Source: Acidimicrobiia bacterium (GTDB lineage Bacteria; Actinomycetota; Acidimicrobiia; IMCC26256; BP-133). From it: a stretch of 19,007 bases of DNA. This document shows positions 6,835-13,761 of this stretch, piece after piece; the first letter of the stretch is position 1; each line of letters starts with the position of its first letter. A program made the position numbers and the translations under genes. Below the pieces are notes generated by a model, which did no database searches, had not been told where the DNA came from, and saw only the letters and a program-made list of their open reading frames with translations. The stretch spans positions 1 through 19,007 of the forward strand of contig JAICYE010000003.1 of the NCBI GenBank assembly GCA_025934385.1. Reading direction: 5' to 3'.

Positions 6835-7565
6835 GCTTCTGGTCCCGGCGGGGGACGACGGTGCTGGGCGGGCTCACGCTCGTCAGCCTGGCCGTCCTCG
6901 TCGTGCTCGGCCTGTTCGTCTCCGACCCCGACTTCCAGCAGGGCGACGCCGTCAGGCTCATGTACCTCCACGTGCCGGCCGCCTGGATCTCCTACCTGGC
7001 CTACGGCGTCACCAGCCTGGCCTCGGCCCTCTACCTCTGGAAGCGGACCCGGGCCCAGGCCTGGGACACGCTGGCCGGCGCCTCGGCCGAGATCGGCGTG
7101 CTGTTCACCGGCCTCACCCTGGCCCTCGGCTCGCTGTGGGGCCGGCCGGTGTGGAACGTCTGGTGGGCGTGGGACGCCCGCATCGTCTCGACGGCCGTCC
7201 TGTTCTTCCTCTACCTGGGCTACCTGGCGCTGCGGAAGGTGCCGGCCGACCCCGCCGTGCGGGCCCGGCGCAGCGCCATCGCCGCTTTGGCGGCCTTCGT
7301 CGACGTCCCCGTCGTCCACTTCTCGGTCGAGTGGTGGCGGACACTGCACCAGAAGGGCACGGTCTTCAACCGGGAGCTGAACCCCACGATCCAGGGGAAC
7401 CTGGCCTGGGCGCTGCTGTCGGGCGTGGTGGCCTTCACGTTCCTCTACCTGTACCTGCTGGAGCGGCGCTACCGGCTGGCGGTCCAGGAGGAGGCGGTCG
7501 AAGGCCGGGCGCTCGACGCCGCCATCGCCGAGCGGCGGGCGGAGGCCGAGGTGGTGCCCGTATGA
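6831..7565 (+). CDS. ccmC: Haem-handling membrane protein CcmC
   Basis: CcmC loads haem onto CcmE on the outer face of the membrane. This 244-aa protein has six predicted membrane segments and the tryptophan-rich haem-handling motif WGRPVWNVWWAWD (residues 103-115). It also has the two histidines expected to ligate haem, H47 in MYLHVPAAW and H163 in VVHFSVEWW. These are the hallmarks of the HemC/CcmC group and separate it from the larger CcmF. The C-terminus is charged and ends in EVVPV. The start ATG overlaps the ccmB stop, and its own stop overlaps ccmD (ATGA), so the three are probably translated in a coupled way. Identification is secure. Confidence 0.9.
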   Translation: MSFWSRRGTTVLGGLTLVSLAVLVVLGLFVSDPDFQQGDAVRLMYLHVPAAWISYLAYGVTSLASALYLWKRTRAQAWDTLAGASAEIGVLFTGLTLALGSLWGRPVWNVWWAWDARIVSTAVLFFLYLGYLALRKVPADPAVRARRSAIAALAAFVDVPVVHFSVEWWRTLHQKGTVFNRELNPTIQGNLAWALLSGVVAFTFLYLYLLERRYRLAVQEEAVEGRALDAAIAERRAEAEVVPV

Positions 7566-7699
7566 CCGACGCCGGCTACGTCATCGGCGGCTGGACGCTG
7601 ACCGGCGTGGCCATCGCCGGCTACGTCGGCCGGGTGTGGTCCCGCACCCGCCGGGCCCGCCGGCTCCTCCCGCCCGACGACCAGGGGCGCCGCCCGTGA
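7562..7699 (+). CDS. ccmD: CcmD-like small membrane protein (45 aa)
   Basis: The 45-residue frame has one membrane helix (VIGGWTLTGVAIAGYVGRVW, residues 7-26) followed by an Arg-rich cytoplasmic tail (SRTRRARRLLPP). Size, topology and position between ccmC and ccmE match CcmD, which helps release holo-CcmE from the CcmABCD complex. Sequence conservation in CcmD is low, so the assignment leans on context. Four-base overlaps at both ends (ATGA with ccmC, GTGA with ccmE) support it being a real gene. It is short enough to be missed by automatic gene calling. Confidence 0.8.
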   Translation: MTDAGYVIGGWTLTGVAIAGYVGRVWSRTRRARRLLPPDDQGRRP

Positions 7700-8136
7700 C
7701 GGTGACGGCGCCGCCGACCGAACCGCCGCCGCCGGTCAGGAAGCCCCGGCGGGTGCGCTACTGGGTGGCCGGCGGGCTCTGCCTGGCGGCGGTGGCCTAC
7801 CTCATCATCGGCGGGCTCGGCAGCAACATCGTCTACTTCAAGACGGTCTCCGAGGCCGTCCACGACCGGCCGTCGCAGGGCGACCACCGGTTCCGGCTCA
7901 TGGGGGCGGTCGTGACCGGGTCGGTCACCCGCACCCCGGACGGCGTCAGCTTCCAGGTGACGGACGGGACGCAGCGGGCGTCGGTCCTCCACCACGGAGA
8001 CCCGCCGGAGCTGTTTAAGGACGGCATTCCCGTCGTGTGCGAGGGCCGCTGGCAGGGCACGACGTTCGACTCCGACCGGATCATGATCAAGCACGGCGCG
8101 GACTATCACCCGCCATCGGTGGACGCTTCGAAGTGA
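7696..8136 (+). CDS. ccmE: Haem chaperone CcmE
   Basis: CcmE is the periplasmic-side haem chaperone that carries covalently bound haem from CcmC to the CcmF/CcmH ligase. From GTG 7696 the protein is 146 aa: a Pro-rich cytoplasmic start, one membrane anchor (about residues 20-42, including YWVAGGLCLAAVAYLIIGGL), then an OB-fold beta-barrel with QVTDGTQRASVLHHGDPPELFKDG. The haem-binding signature is the histidine form, KHGADYHPP, with H133 and Y137 in the H-x3-Y spacing known from classical CcmE, not the cysteine variant of some other lineages. Junctions with ccmD and ccmF are both GTGA overlaps. Confidence 0.9.
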   Translation: MTVTAPPTEPPPPVRKPRRVRYWVAGGLCLAAVAYLIIGGLGSNIVYFKTVSEAVHDRPSQGDHRFRLMGAVVTGSVTRTPDGVSFQVTDGTQRASVLHHGDPPELFKDGIPVVCEGRWQGTTFDSDRIMIKHGADYHPPSVDASK

Positions 8137-10181
8137 AAGGCGCGATCGGGTTCGGGGGGGTCACCCTCGGGTTCATGGCCGCCGCCCTCGGTGTCGTGAC
8201 CCTGGGCGTGGGCATCCACCGGCGCGACGGGCGGATCATGGCCACCGGCCGGCAGTTCGTCTTCATGGTCCTCCTCGGGGCGCTGATCGCCGCCGGCGCC
8301 ATGGAGTGGGCCCTCGTCACCCACGACTTCTCGATCGCCTACGTGGTCAGGAACCACTCGCGGGAGACGCCGCTGCTCTACACGGTGGCGGCCCTGTGGG
8401 GGGCGCTGGAGGGCTCGATCCTGTTGTGGGCCGTGGTGCTGGCCGGATACCTGACCGTGACCGTCCGGCGGCTGCGGGCCCGGGCCTCCGAGCCGCTGGT
8501 GGCCTGGGCGACGCTGGTCGGCCTGGTGGTGGCGGCGTTCTTCTTCGCCCTCATGCTCGGCCCGGCCAACCCCTTCCGGCCGACGGCCGGGCTCATCCCG
8601 AAGGACGGGCTGGGCCCCAACCCGCTGCTCCAGAACCACGTGCTGATGGCGATCCACCCGCCGATGCTGTACCTCGGCTACGTCGGCATGACGATCCCGT
8701 TCTCCTTCGCCATCGCCGCGCTGATCACGGGCCGGGTCGGCGAGGGCTGGCTGCTGGAGACGAGGCGGGCGACGCTGGTCGCCTGGGCCTTCCTGTCGGT
8801 CGGGATCGTGCTCGGCGCCTGGTGGAGCTACGAGGTGCTCGGCTGGGGCGGATACTGGGCCTGGGATCCGGTGGAGAACGCCTCGTTCATCCCCTGGCTG
8901 ACGGCCACGGCCTTCCTCCATTCGGTGGTCGTGCAGGAGCGGCGGGGGATGCTGCGGGTCTGGAACCTGTCGCTGATCGTCGCCACCTTCTGCCTGACGA
9001 TCCTCGGGACGTTCCTCACCCGCTCCGGCGTCCTCAACTCGGTGCACGCCTTCTCGCAGTCGTCGATCGGCGCCTGGCTGCTGACGTTCCTCGGATTGGC
9101 GGCGGTCACCGGCATCGGCCTCATCGCCTGGCGGGGAGACCGGCTGCGGACGCCGGGCCGCATCGACTCGCCCGTCTCCCGGGAAGGCGCCTTCCTGGCC
9201 AACAACCTCCTCTTCGCCGCCTTCGCCTTCGTGGTGCTGCTCGGCACGGTGTTCCCGCTGCTGGTCGAGGCGCTGCGCAGCGAGAAGCTGTCGGTCGGCG
9301 AGCCCTACTTCGACCGCATGACCGTGCCACTGGGGCTGGCGCTGCTCTTCCTCATGGCCGTGGCCCCGGCGCTGCCCTGGCGGGCCGCCTCCGGGCCGGT
9401 GCTGCGCCGCCGGCTGGCCGCGCCGGCCTGGATCGGGGCGCTGGTGATGGCCGGCTGCGCCGTGGCCGGCGTGCGGGGCGTGGCCGAGCTGCTGGCCTTC
9501 GGGCTCGGAGCCTTCGCCGTGGCCGGCATCGTCCGCCAGTACGCCCTCGGCGTGGCCGCCACCCGCCGAACGGTGGGGAACGGGTGGATCGCGGCGGTGC
9601 GCCGCACCGTGGCCGGGAACCGGCGGCTCTACGGCGGCCTCGTCGTCCACGTCGGCGTCGTCGTGATCGCCGTCGCCCTGGCCGCCAGCATGGGCTACAC
9701 GACGAAGCGGGAGTTCCACCTCGTCCAGGGCCAGCGGGCGACGCTGCAGGGCTATCACTTCACCTACCTCGGCACGACGCAGCGCCAGACCGGTCAGAAG
9801 AACACGATCCAGGCCCGGGTGCGGGTGGAACGGGGCGGACACGACCTCGGCGTCTACGCCCCGGCGCTGTCGATCTTCCCGAACTCGGCCCAGGCCATCG
9901 GGACGCCGTCGGTCCGCACCGGCCTGGTCCGGGACGTGTACCTCACGCTGGTGTCGTCCCCCGACCAGGACGGCAGGGTGACGATCGGCGCCCAGCTGAG
10001 CCCGCTCGTCGTCTGGCTGTGGATCGGCGGCGGCATCATCCTCTTCGGGACGGGCGTCGCCGTCTGGCGGCCGCTGCGCCGCTCCCGGCGGCTGCGGTCG
10101 GCCGACCGGGAGCCGCTCGAGCCGCCGCCTCCCTCGGTGCCGTCGGCCGACGAGGAGGTCCTGGCGGAGGCGCCGGCATGA
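8133..10181 (+). CDS. ccmF: Cytochrome c haem lyase subunit CcmF
   Basis: This 682-aa polytopic membrane protein forms the core of the System I haem ligase. It takes haem from CcmE and attaches it to the CXXCH cysteines of apocytochrome c together with CcmH. The tryptophan-rich motif WGGYWAWDPVENASFIPWL begins at W238. The N-terminal half also has GSILLW, the loop HPPMLYLGYVGM, and a segment GTFLTRSGVLNSVHAF shared by CcmF and NrfE proteins. A later extracytoplasmic domain (YTTKREFHLVQGQRATLQGY) precedes the last helix. The C-terminal tail is Pro/Glu-rich. The GTG start at 8133 overlaps the ccmE stop and the stop overlaps ccmH. Identification is very secure. Confidence 0.93.
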   Translation: MKGAIGFGGVTLGFMAAALGVVTLGVGIHRRDGRIMATGRQFVFMVLLGALIAAGAMEWALVTHDFSIAYVVRNHSRETPLLYTVAALWGALEGSILLWAVVLAGYLTVTVRRLRARASEPLVAWATLVGLVVAAFFFALMLGPANPFRPTAGLIPKDGLGPNPLLQNHVLMAIHPPMLYLGYVGMTIPFSFAIAALITGRVGEGWLLETRRATLVAWAFLSVGIVLGAWWSYEVLGWGGYWAWDPVENASFIPWLTATAFLHSVVVQERRGMLRVWNLSLIVATFCLTILGTFLTRSGVLNSVHAFSQSSIGAWLLTFLGLAAVTGIGLIAWRGDRLRTPGRIDSPVSREGAFLANNLLFAAFAFVVLLGTVFPLLVEALRSEKLSVGEPYFDRMTVPLGLALLFLMAVAPALPWRAASGPVLRRRLAAPAWIGALVMAGCAVAGVRGVAELLAFGLGAFAVAGIVRQYALGVAATRRTVGNGWIAAVRRTVAGNRRLYGGLVVHVGVVVIAVALAASMGYTTKREFHLVQGQRATLQGYHFTYLGTTQRQTGQKNTIQARVRVERGGHDLGVYAPALSIFPNSAQAIGTPSVRTGLVRDVYLTLVSSPDQDGRVTIGAQLSPLVVWLWIGGGIILFGTGVAVWRPLRRSRRLRSADREPLEPPPPSVPSADEEVLAEAPA

Positions 10182-10651
10182 TCCGCCGGGTGCTGCCGGT
10201 GGCCGCGCTCCTCGCCGTCGTCGCCGTCGCCCTCGTCATCGGGGGAGCGGGACGGAGCCACCCGAGCCGGTCGCCGGCGGAACGGGCCCATGACATCGCC
10301 GCCGTGCTGCGCTGCCCGGTCTGCCAGGGCCTGTCGGTGGCCGACAGCCCGTCGCCGACGGCCAAGGCGATCTACGACGACGTCCGCCACCGGGTCGACG
10401 CCGGCGAGAGCGACGCCTCGATCAAGGCCTACTACGTCACCCACTACAGCCAGTGGATCCTGCTCCAGCCCGAGACGTCGGGCATCGGGGCGCTGGTGTG
10501 GATCCTGCCGGTGACGGCGCTGCTGCTCGGCGTCGGGGGCCTGGCGCTGGCCTTCCGCCGCTGGGGCCGCCAGCCGGCGCTGGCCGCCACCGACGCGGAC
10601 CGGGCCCTGGTCGAGCGGGCGCTTGGAAGCCGGAAGGAGGCACCCGGGTGA
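10178..10651 (+). CDS. ccmH: Cytochrome c maturation thiol protein CcmH
   Basis: This is a 157-aa protein with an N-terminal signal anchor (residues 3-24), a CcmH/CycL domain carrying LRCPVCQGLSVADS with the redox pair C46 and C49, and a C-terminal membrane helix (IGALVWILPVTALLLGVGGLALAF). CcmH keeps the cysteines of apocytochrome c reduced and works with CcmF. It is the short form lacking the TPR domain seen in fused enterobacterial CcmH; that domain is provided by the next gene. It overlaps ccmF by ATGA and the TPR gene by GTGA. No ccmG thioredoxin gene is present alongside it. Confidence 0.9.
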   Translation: MIRRVLPVAALLAVVAVALVIGGAGRSHPSRSPAERAHDIAAVLRCPVCQGLSVADSPSPTAKAIYDDVRHRVDAGESDASIKAYYVTHYSQWILLQPETSGIGALVWILPVTALLLGVGGLALAFRRWGRQPALAATDADRALVERALGSRKEAPG

Positions 10652-11502
10652 GCCCGGCGACGGGGTTCGATCCCGACGCCCTGGCCTCGCTGGAGTCGGA
10701 GCGTGACTTCCTGCTCCGCTCGATCGCCGACCTCGAGACCGAGCGCGCCGCCGGCAATCTCGACGACGCGCACTACCAGGCGCTGAAGGACGACTACACC
10801 GCCCGGGCGGCGGCGGTGCTGCGGTCGATCGAGGACGGGCGCGATGCCCGCCCGGCGCCGGCGCCCGTCCCCAAGAAGCGGAGACTCGTCACCGGCGGCG
10901 CCATCCTCGCCTTCGTCGTCGTGGCCGCCCTGGCCCTGGCCGCCGCCGCCGGGAAGCGCCACGACGGCCAGACGATCACCGGCAATGCCCAGTCGAGCGG
11001 GGCCCAGTCGAGCGCGGCCCAGTCCGACCCGAACGCCGACCAGTCCGACGCGGCGCGGCGGGCGGGGCTGGAGCGCCAGGTCAAGGATCACCCCGACGAC
11101 GCCTCCGCCCATCTGGTCTACGCCCGCTACCTGCTGGAGAAGGGCGAGGCCACCGCGGCGGTCAAGGAGTATGTCGCCACCGCCCGGATCGACCCGAAGA
11201 ACGCCGAGGCCAACGCCTACGCCGGCTGGGTCTCGTTCGTGGCCGCCCAGTCGGCCAACGCCGACCCCAAGATGGCGGCCGAGCTGACCGACCGGGCTCT
11301 GGACCGGCTCAACGCCGCGGTGGCGGCCAACGACGCCTACCCCGACGCCCACTTCTTCCGGGGCATGGTGGAGTTCCGGGGGAAGAACGACCCGAAGGCG
11401 GCCGTCCACGACTTCGAGCGCTACCTGGCACTCGTGCCTCAGGGGCAGATGAACGAGCAGGTGAAGGCCGTGCTCGACCAGGCCCGCAAGGCCGCCGGAT
11501 AA
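10648..11502 (+). CDS. TPR-containing CcmI/CycH-like cytochrome c biogenesis protein
   Basis: This 284-aa protein begins with a charged cytoplasmic helix-rich region (LESERDFLLRSIADLETERA, ending near residue 70). A single membrane helix follows at about residues 80-98 (LVTGGAILAFVVVAALALAA), then a Ser/Gln/Ala-rich linker with a short internal repeat (QSSGAQSSAAQSD). The extracytoplasmic part has about three tetratricopeptide-type repeats, e.g. PDDASAHLVYARYLLEKGEA and NAEANAYAGWVSFVAA. The N-terminal helix with a G-N-L-D-D-A-H-Y-Q-A-L pattern resembles that of CcmI. Together with its position as the last gene of the ccm operon, this supports a role in presenting apocytochrome to the CcmF/CcmH ligase. 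It is probably the operon's final gene; a 53-base gap follows. Confidence 0.75.
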   Translation: MSPATGFDPDALASLESERDFLLRSIADLETERAAGNLDDAHYQALKDDYTARAAAVLRSIEDGRDARPAPAPVPKKRRLVTGGAILAFVVVAALALAAAAGKRHDGQTITGNAQSSGAQSSAAQSDPNADQSDAARRAGLERQVKDHPDDASAHLVYARYLLEKGEATAAVKEYVATARIDPKNAEANAYAGWVSFVAAQSANADPKMAAELTDRALDRLNAAVAANDAYPDAHFFRGMVEFRGKNDPKAAVHDFERYLALVPQGQMNEQVKAVLDQARKAAG

Positions 11503-11542
11503 AACGGCCTAGGCTCTCCCGGTTCCAGCGTCCCCCGACTCG

Positions 11543-11549
11543 AAGGGAG
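11543..11549 (+). promoter_or_regulatory. Ribosome binding site of the cyclophilin gene
   Basis: AAGGGAG lies six bases before ATG 11556 and fixes that start. It contrasts with the upstream gene starts, which either overlap the previous stop or lack a clear site. A TAGGCT hexamer at 11509-11514 could be the -10 of a separate promoter in the 53-base gap. Confidence 0.5.
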
Positions 11550-11555
11550 CCCGCC

Positions 11556-12032
11556 ATGGCGAGCCCGCCCCCCATGAGCATCAACGTCGACGCCCTCTAC
11601 AAGGTGACCATCACCACCGACCGGGGCGACATCGTGATGGAGCTCGACCCCGCGCTGGCGCCCGAGACGGTCAACAACTTCGTGTCGCTGGCCCGGGACG
11701 GCTTCTACGACAACCTGACGTTCCACCGGGTCGTGCCGGAGTTCGTCATCCCGGGCGGCTGCCCGGAGGGCAGCGGCCGGGGCGGCCCGGGCTACAAGTT
11801 CGCCGACGAGCCCGTGAAGGGCGAGTACACGCTGGGCGCCGTGGCCATGGCCAACGCCGGGCCCAACACCAACGGGTCCCAGTTCTTCATCTGCATCGAC
11901 GACTGCCGCCGCAAGCTGGCCCCCAGCTACAACCTCTTCGGCTTCGTCACCGACGGGATGGACATCGCCCTCGGCACCCAGGTCGGCGACACCATGCGCA
12001 AGGTCGTGGTCGAGGAGCAGGCCAAGGCGTAG
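11556..12032 (+). CDS. Cyclophilin-type peptidyl-prolyl cis-trans isomerase
   Basis: This 158-aa single-domain cyclophilin has no signal peptide or membrane segment, so it is probably cytoplasmic. Core motifs are FHRVVPEFVIPGGCPEGSGR (from residue 56), GRGGPGYKFADE and AMANAGPNTNGSQFFI. The catalytic arginine (R58) and the following phenylalanine (F63) are present, as is the glutamine in GSQFF. The position corresponding to Gln63 of human cyclophilin A is proline here (P66), where most bacterial relatives read IQGG or VQGG. The tryptophan that binds cyclosporin is also replaced, as is common in bacteria. These changes may lower isomerase activity. It stands alone behind the ccm operon with its own ribosome binding site. 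Confidence 0.88.
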   Translation: MASPPPMSINVDALYKVTITTDRGDIVMELDPALAPETVNNFVSLARDGFYDNLTFHRVVPEFVIPGGCPEGSGRGGPGYKFADEPVKGEYTLGAVAMANAGPNTNGSQFFICIDDCRRKLAPSYNLFGFVTDGMDIALGTQVGDTMRKVVVEEQAKA

Positions 12033-12051
12033 CCCGGCCGACGCCGGTCAA

Positions 12052-12076
12052 GCCGGGCATTCCGGTCCAACCCGGC
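12052..12076 (+). terminator. Weak hairpin after the cyclophilin gene
   Basis: GCCGGG (12052-12057) pairs with CCCGGC (12071-12076) across a 13-base loop, about 20 bases after the stop. There is no T-run, so at most it is a weak or factor-assisted terminator. The rest of the 131-base gap holds a TATCGT box (12110-12115) that could be a -10 for the next gene. Confidence 0.3.
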
Positions 12077-12163
12077 TGGGGGATCCACCACCTCACGGGG
12101 CACCTTCCGTATCGTCCGCAAGGCAAGTGACGTGGACGAAGCCGAGCGAGCGGAGGTGCCGTC

Positions 12164-13468
12164 GTGGGGATTGGAAGCCGGAAGCGCCGTACCGGGCGGG
12201 ACGAGCCGCTGGCCTTCCTCTCGGCGGAGGATGCCCAGCGAGAGGCGATCATCGGCCGGCTCTTCGACGGCGTGCTGCGCTCGGCCCGCGGCCAGCTGCT
12301 ACGGGCGGGGTCGCCGCTGGCCGTCGAGGTGTGGGGCAGCGGCCTGCTGGCCGTGTGGGACGGCCTTCCGGGCCCGTCCACCATGGGTCCCGGCGGCGAC
12401 GACTCCCCGGCCGGGGCGTTCACCGAGGCGTTGATCCGCCGGGCCCGGGCCCTCGGCACGCCCGACGCGATGGCCGTCCTCGTCGCCCTGGCGGCGGTGG
12501 GGCCCTCCCGGGTGGCGACCCGGGCCCGCACGGCCGCTGCCGCCCTGGAGCAGGCCGGGATCCCGGCCCCCGAGTGGGCCGGGCTCGCCGGCACGGCCGT
12601 TCCCACCGAGGCCTGGGTCGGCAGCGACGTCTACGGCGACCAGGAGATCGTCATCGTCGGGTTCACGTACCCCGGGCTGACCGGCGACCCCGGCCACTCG
12701 ATCTGCGTGCTGGTCGACCACACCGAGCGGGGCGTGGCCAAGGACGCCTATCCCGCCGCCCCGCTCGATCAAACCCTGGCCCGGTGGCGGGAGGCCGAGG
12801 GCGACGGGATCAGCCTGCGGCCGGCGACGCTGCCCGAGGTGGCCGCCCGGCTGGCCGACGCCCTGCTGGCCACCGACTTCAGCGCCGCCGATGTCAGGGC
12901 TTCCGGGCAGGCCACCGAGGAGGCCGACGGCCGGAGCCTGGTGGAGATGCGGGCCCTGCTCACCGCCCGCCTGGCCACGCTGCCGCCGGCCGCCGCCATC
13001 GGCGTGGAGGAGCTCGACGCCGACGGGCGGGACTGGCTGGTGGCCGAGTTCCTCGGCTCGCCGGAGGCCGCCGACCTGCTGTCGGAACCGGCGGCGGTCA
13101 CGGTCTGCCACAGCCTGATCGCCTACCGCTGCGACTTCGGCGACGGCGACCCGCTCCGGTGGAGCCCGACGCTGGCCGGGCTGTGCCTGCTCGACCACTT
13201 CCCGGTCAGGGTCAGCCTCGACGCCCCCGACGTGGCGCTGGTGCCCGACGTGCTCGCCGCCTGGGTGGCCTTCGCCGCCGGACGCCGGCACCTGCCCGAG
13301 GTGGCGCTGACCCGCATCCTCGACGTCATCGACTCCTGCCGGGAGGACTTCCCGGTGGCGATGGCCGACGCCGCCCGCTACAGCCCGGCCAAGCGGGCGG
13401 CCATGAACCTTCTGGCCCAGGGCATCGACCTGACCGACGAGCACACCTGGGCCGCCGTCGGGCGTTAG
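12164..13468 (+). CDS. Uncharacterised 434-aa protein
   Basis: The GTG at 12164 is preceded by GGAGG at 12152-12156 with a seven-base gap, which decides the start. I do not recognise the family. The protein is rich in Ala, Leu and acidic residues, has no signal peptide, membrane helix or Cys/His cluster, and looks cytoplasmic and largely alpha-helical. It begins with a basic stretch (GSRKRRTGRDEP). A central part, about residues 147-190, seems beta-rich: YGDQEIVIVGFTYPG followed by HSICVLVDHTERGVAKDAYP. The remainder is helical (EVAARLADALLATDFSAADV and RAALTARL-like segments). Codon use matches its neighbours, arguing against recent transfer. It faces the minus-strand ATPase locus tail to tail. 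No function is proposed. Confidence 0.8.
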   Translation: MGIGSRKRRTGRDEPLAFLSAEDAQREAIIGRLFDGVLRSARGQLLRAGSPLAVEVWGSGLLAVWDGLPGPSTMGPGGDDSPAGAFTEALIRRARALGTPDAMAVLVALAAVGPSRVATRARTAAAALEQAGIPAPEWAGLAGTAVPTEAWVGSDVYGDQEIVIVGFTYPGLTGDPGHSICVLVDHTERGVAKDAYPAAPLDQTLARWREAEGDGISLRPATLPEVAARLADALLATDFSAADVRASGQATEEADGRSLVEMRALLTARLATLPPAAAIGVEELDADGRDWLVAEFLGSPEAADLLSEPAAVTVCHSLIAYRCDFGDGDPLRWSPTLAGLCLLDHFPVRVSLDAPDVALVPDVLAAWVAFAAGRRHLPEVALTRILDVIDSCREDFPVAMADAARYSPAKRAAMNLLAQGIDLTDEHTWAAVGR

Positions 13469-13504
13469 TCGGCCCGACGGTGACGGGTCGGTAGGCGAGT
13501 CGGC

Positions 13505-13612
13505 TCAGACGTGCAGCAGAGCCGGCTTGACCTGCCGGATGACGGCCCTGACGGCCAGCTCCACGAGGAGCACGACCGCCGAGACCAACAGCGACTCCAG
13601 CAATCCAGTCAT
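13505..13612 (-). CDS. 35-aa single-helix membrane peptide downstream of the P-type ATPase
   Basis: On the minus strand, ATG at 13612 opens a 35-residue frame ending in TGA at 13505. A GAGGG site (13619-13623) lies six bases before it, a better ribosome binding site than many annotated genes here have. The product starts MTGLLESLLVSAVVLLVELA, giving one membrane helix of about 20 residues, and continues with a basic segment (VRAVIRQVKPALLHV). The frame stays open upstream, but that extension overlaps the ATPase 3' end in another frame and is Arg/Pro-rich, so the short form is preferred. It is in the same orientation as the ATPase, 149 bases after its stop. By analogy with small subunits such as KdpF it could modulate the pump; this is inference. 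Confidence 0.55.
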   Translation of the reverse strand: MTGLLESLLVSAVVLLVELAVRAVIRQVKPALLHV

Positions 13613-13633
13613 GTGTAACCCTCGTGGGGAAGT

Positions 13634-13671
13634 GGGTGTTCTGAGGGATCTGACCACGATCCTGAACACCC
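13634..13671 (-). other. Long hairpin in the spacer between ATPase and 35-aa peptide
   Basis: GGGTGTTC (13634-13641) and GAACACCC (13664-13671) are perfect 8-base complements. Inside them GGATC (13646-13650) pairs with GATCC (13658-13662) around a seven-base loop, with a small internal bulge. No T-run follows in either direction, so a simple intrinsic terminator is unlikely. It sits 22 bases upstream of the small peptide's start and could act in its leader RNA. Confidence 0.55.
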
Positions 13672-13686
13672 GAGGTGGCTCCTCGG
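13670..13686 (-). other. Second hairpin overlapping the first
   Basis: CCGAGG (13670-13675) and CCTCGG (13681-13686) form a perfect 6-base stem with a five-base loop. Its outer two bases are the same ones used by the larger neighbouring hairpin, so the two cannot fully form together. That is the geometry of an attenuator or processing site. A third small inverted repeat (GAAGA at 13715-13719 and TCTTC at 13725-13729) lies nearby in an unusually AT-rich patch. Confidence 0.4.
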
Positions 13687-13761
13687 TTCGACGGCGACCA
13701 CGATGGGCTCGCCTGAAGATGAATTCTTCCTGACGACGCCTCTGACCTGCCGCCCTAGGTC

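Noticed and set aside
8145..8175. G-run and CACCC near the ccmF start, resembling the repeat
   Set aside because: It encodes normal CcmF N-terminal residues (GFGGVTLGF), lacks the palindromes, and shows no flanking repeat.
10986..11030. Tandem repeat CAGTCGAGCG-GGGCC in the TPR gene
   Set aside because: Two imperfect copies encoding a Ser/Gln/Ala linker. This is ordinary linker low complexity, not a separate element.
13473..13491. Possible terminator hairpin after the 434-aa gene
   Set aside because: Only a 5-bp stem (CCGAC/GTCGG) with an 8-base loop and no T-run. Too weak to support.
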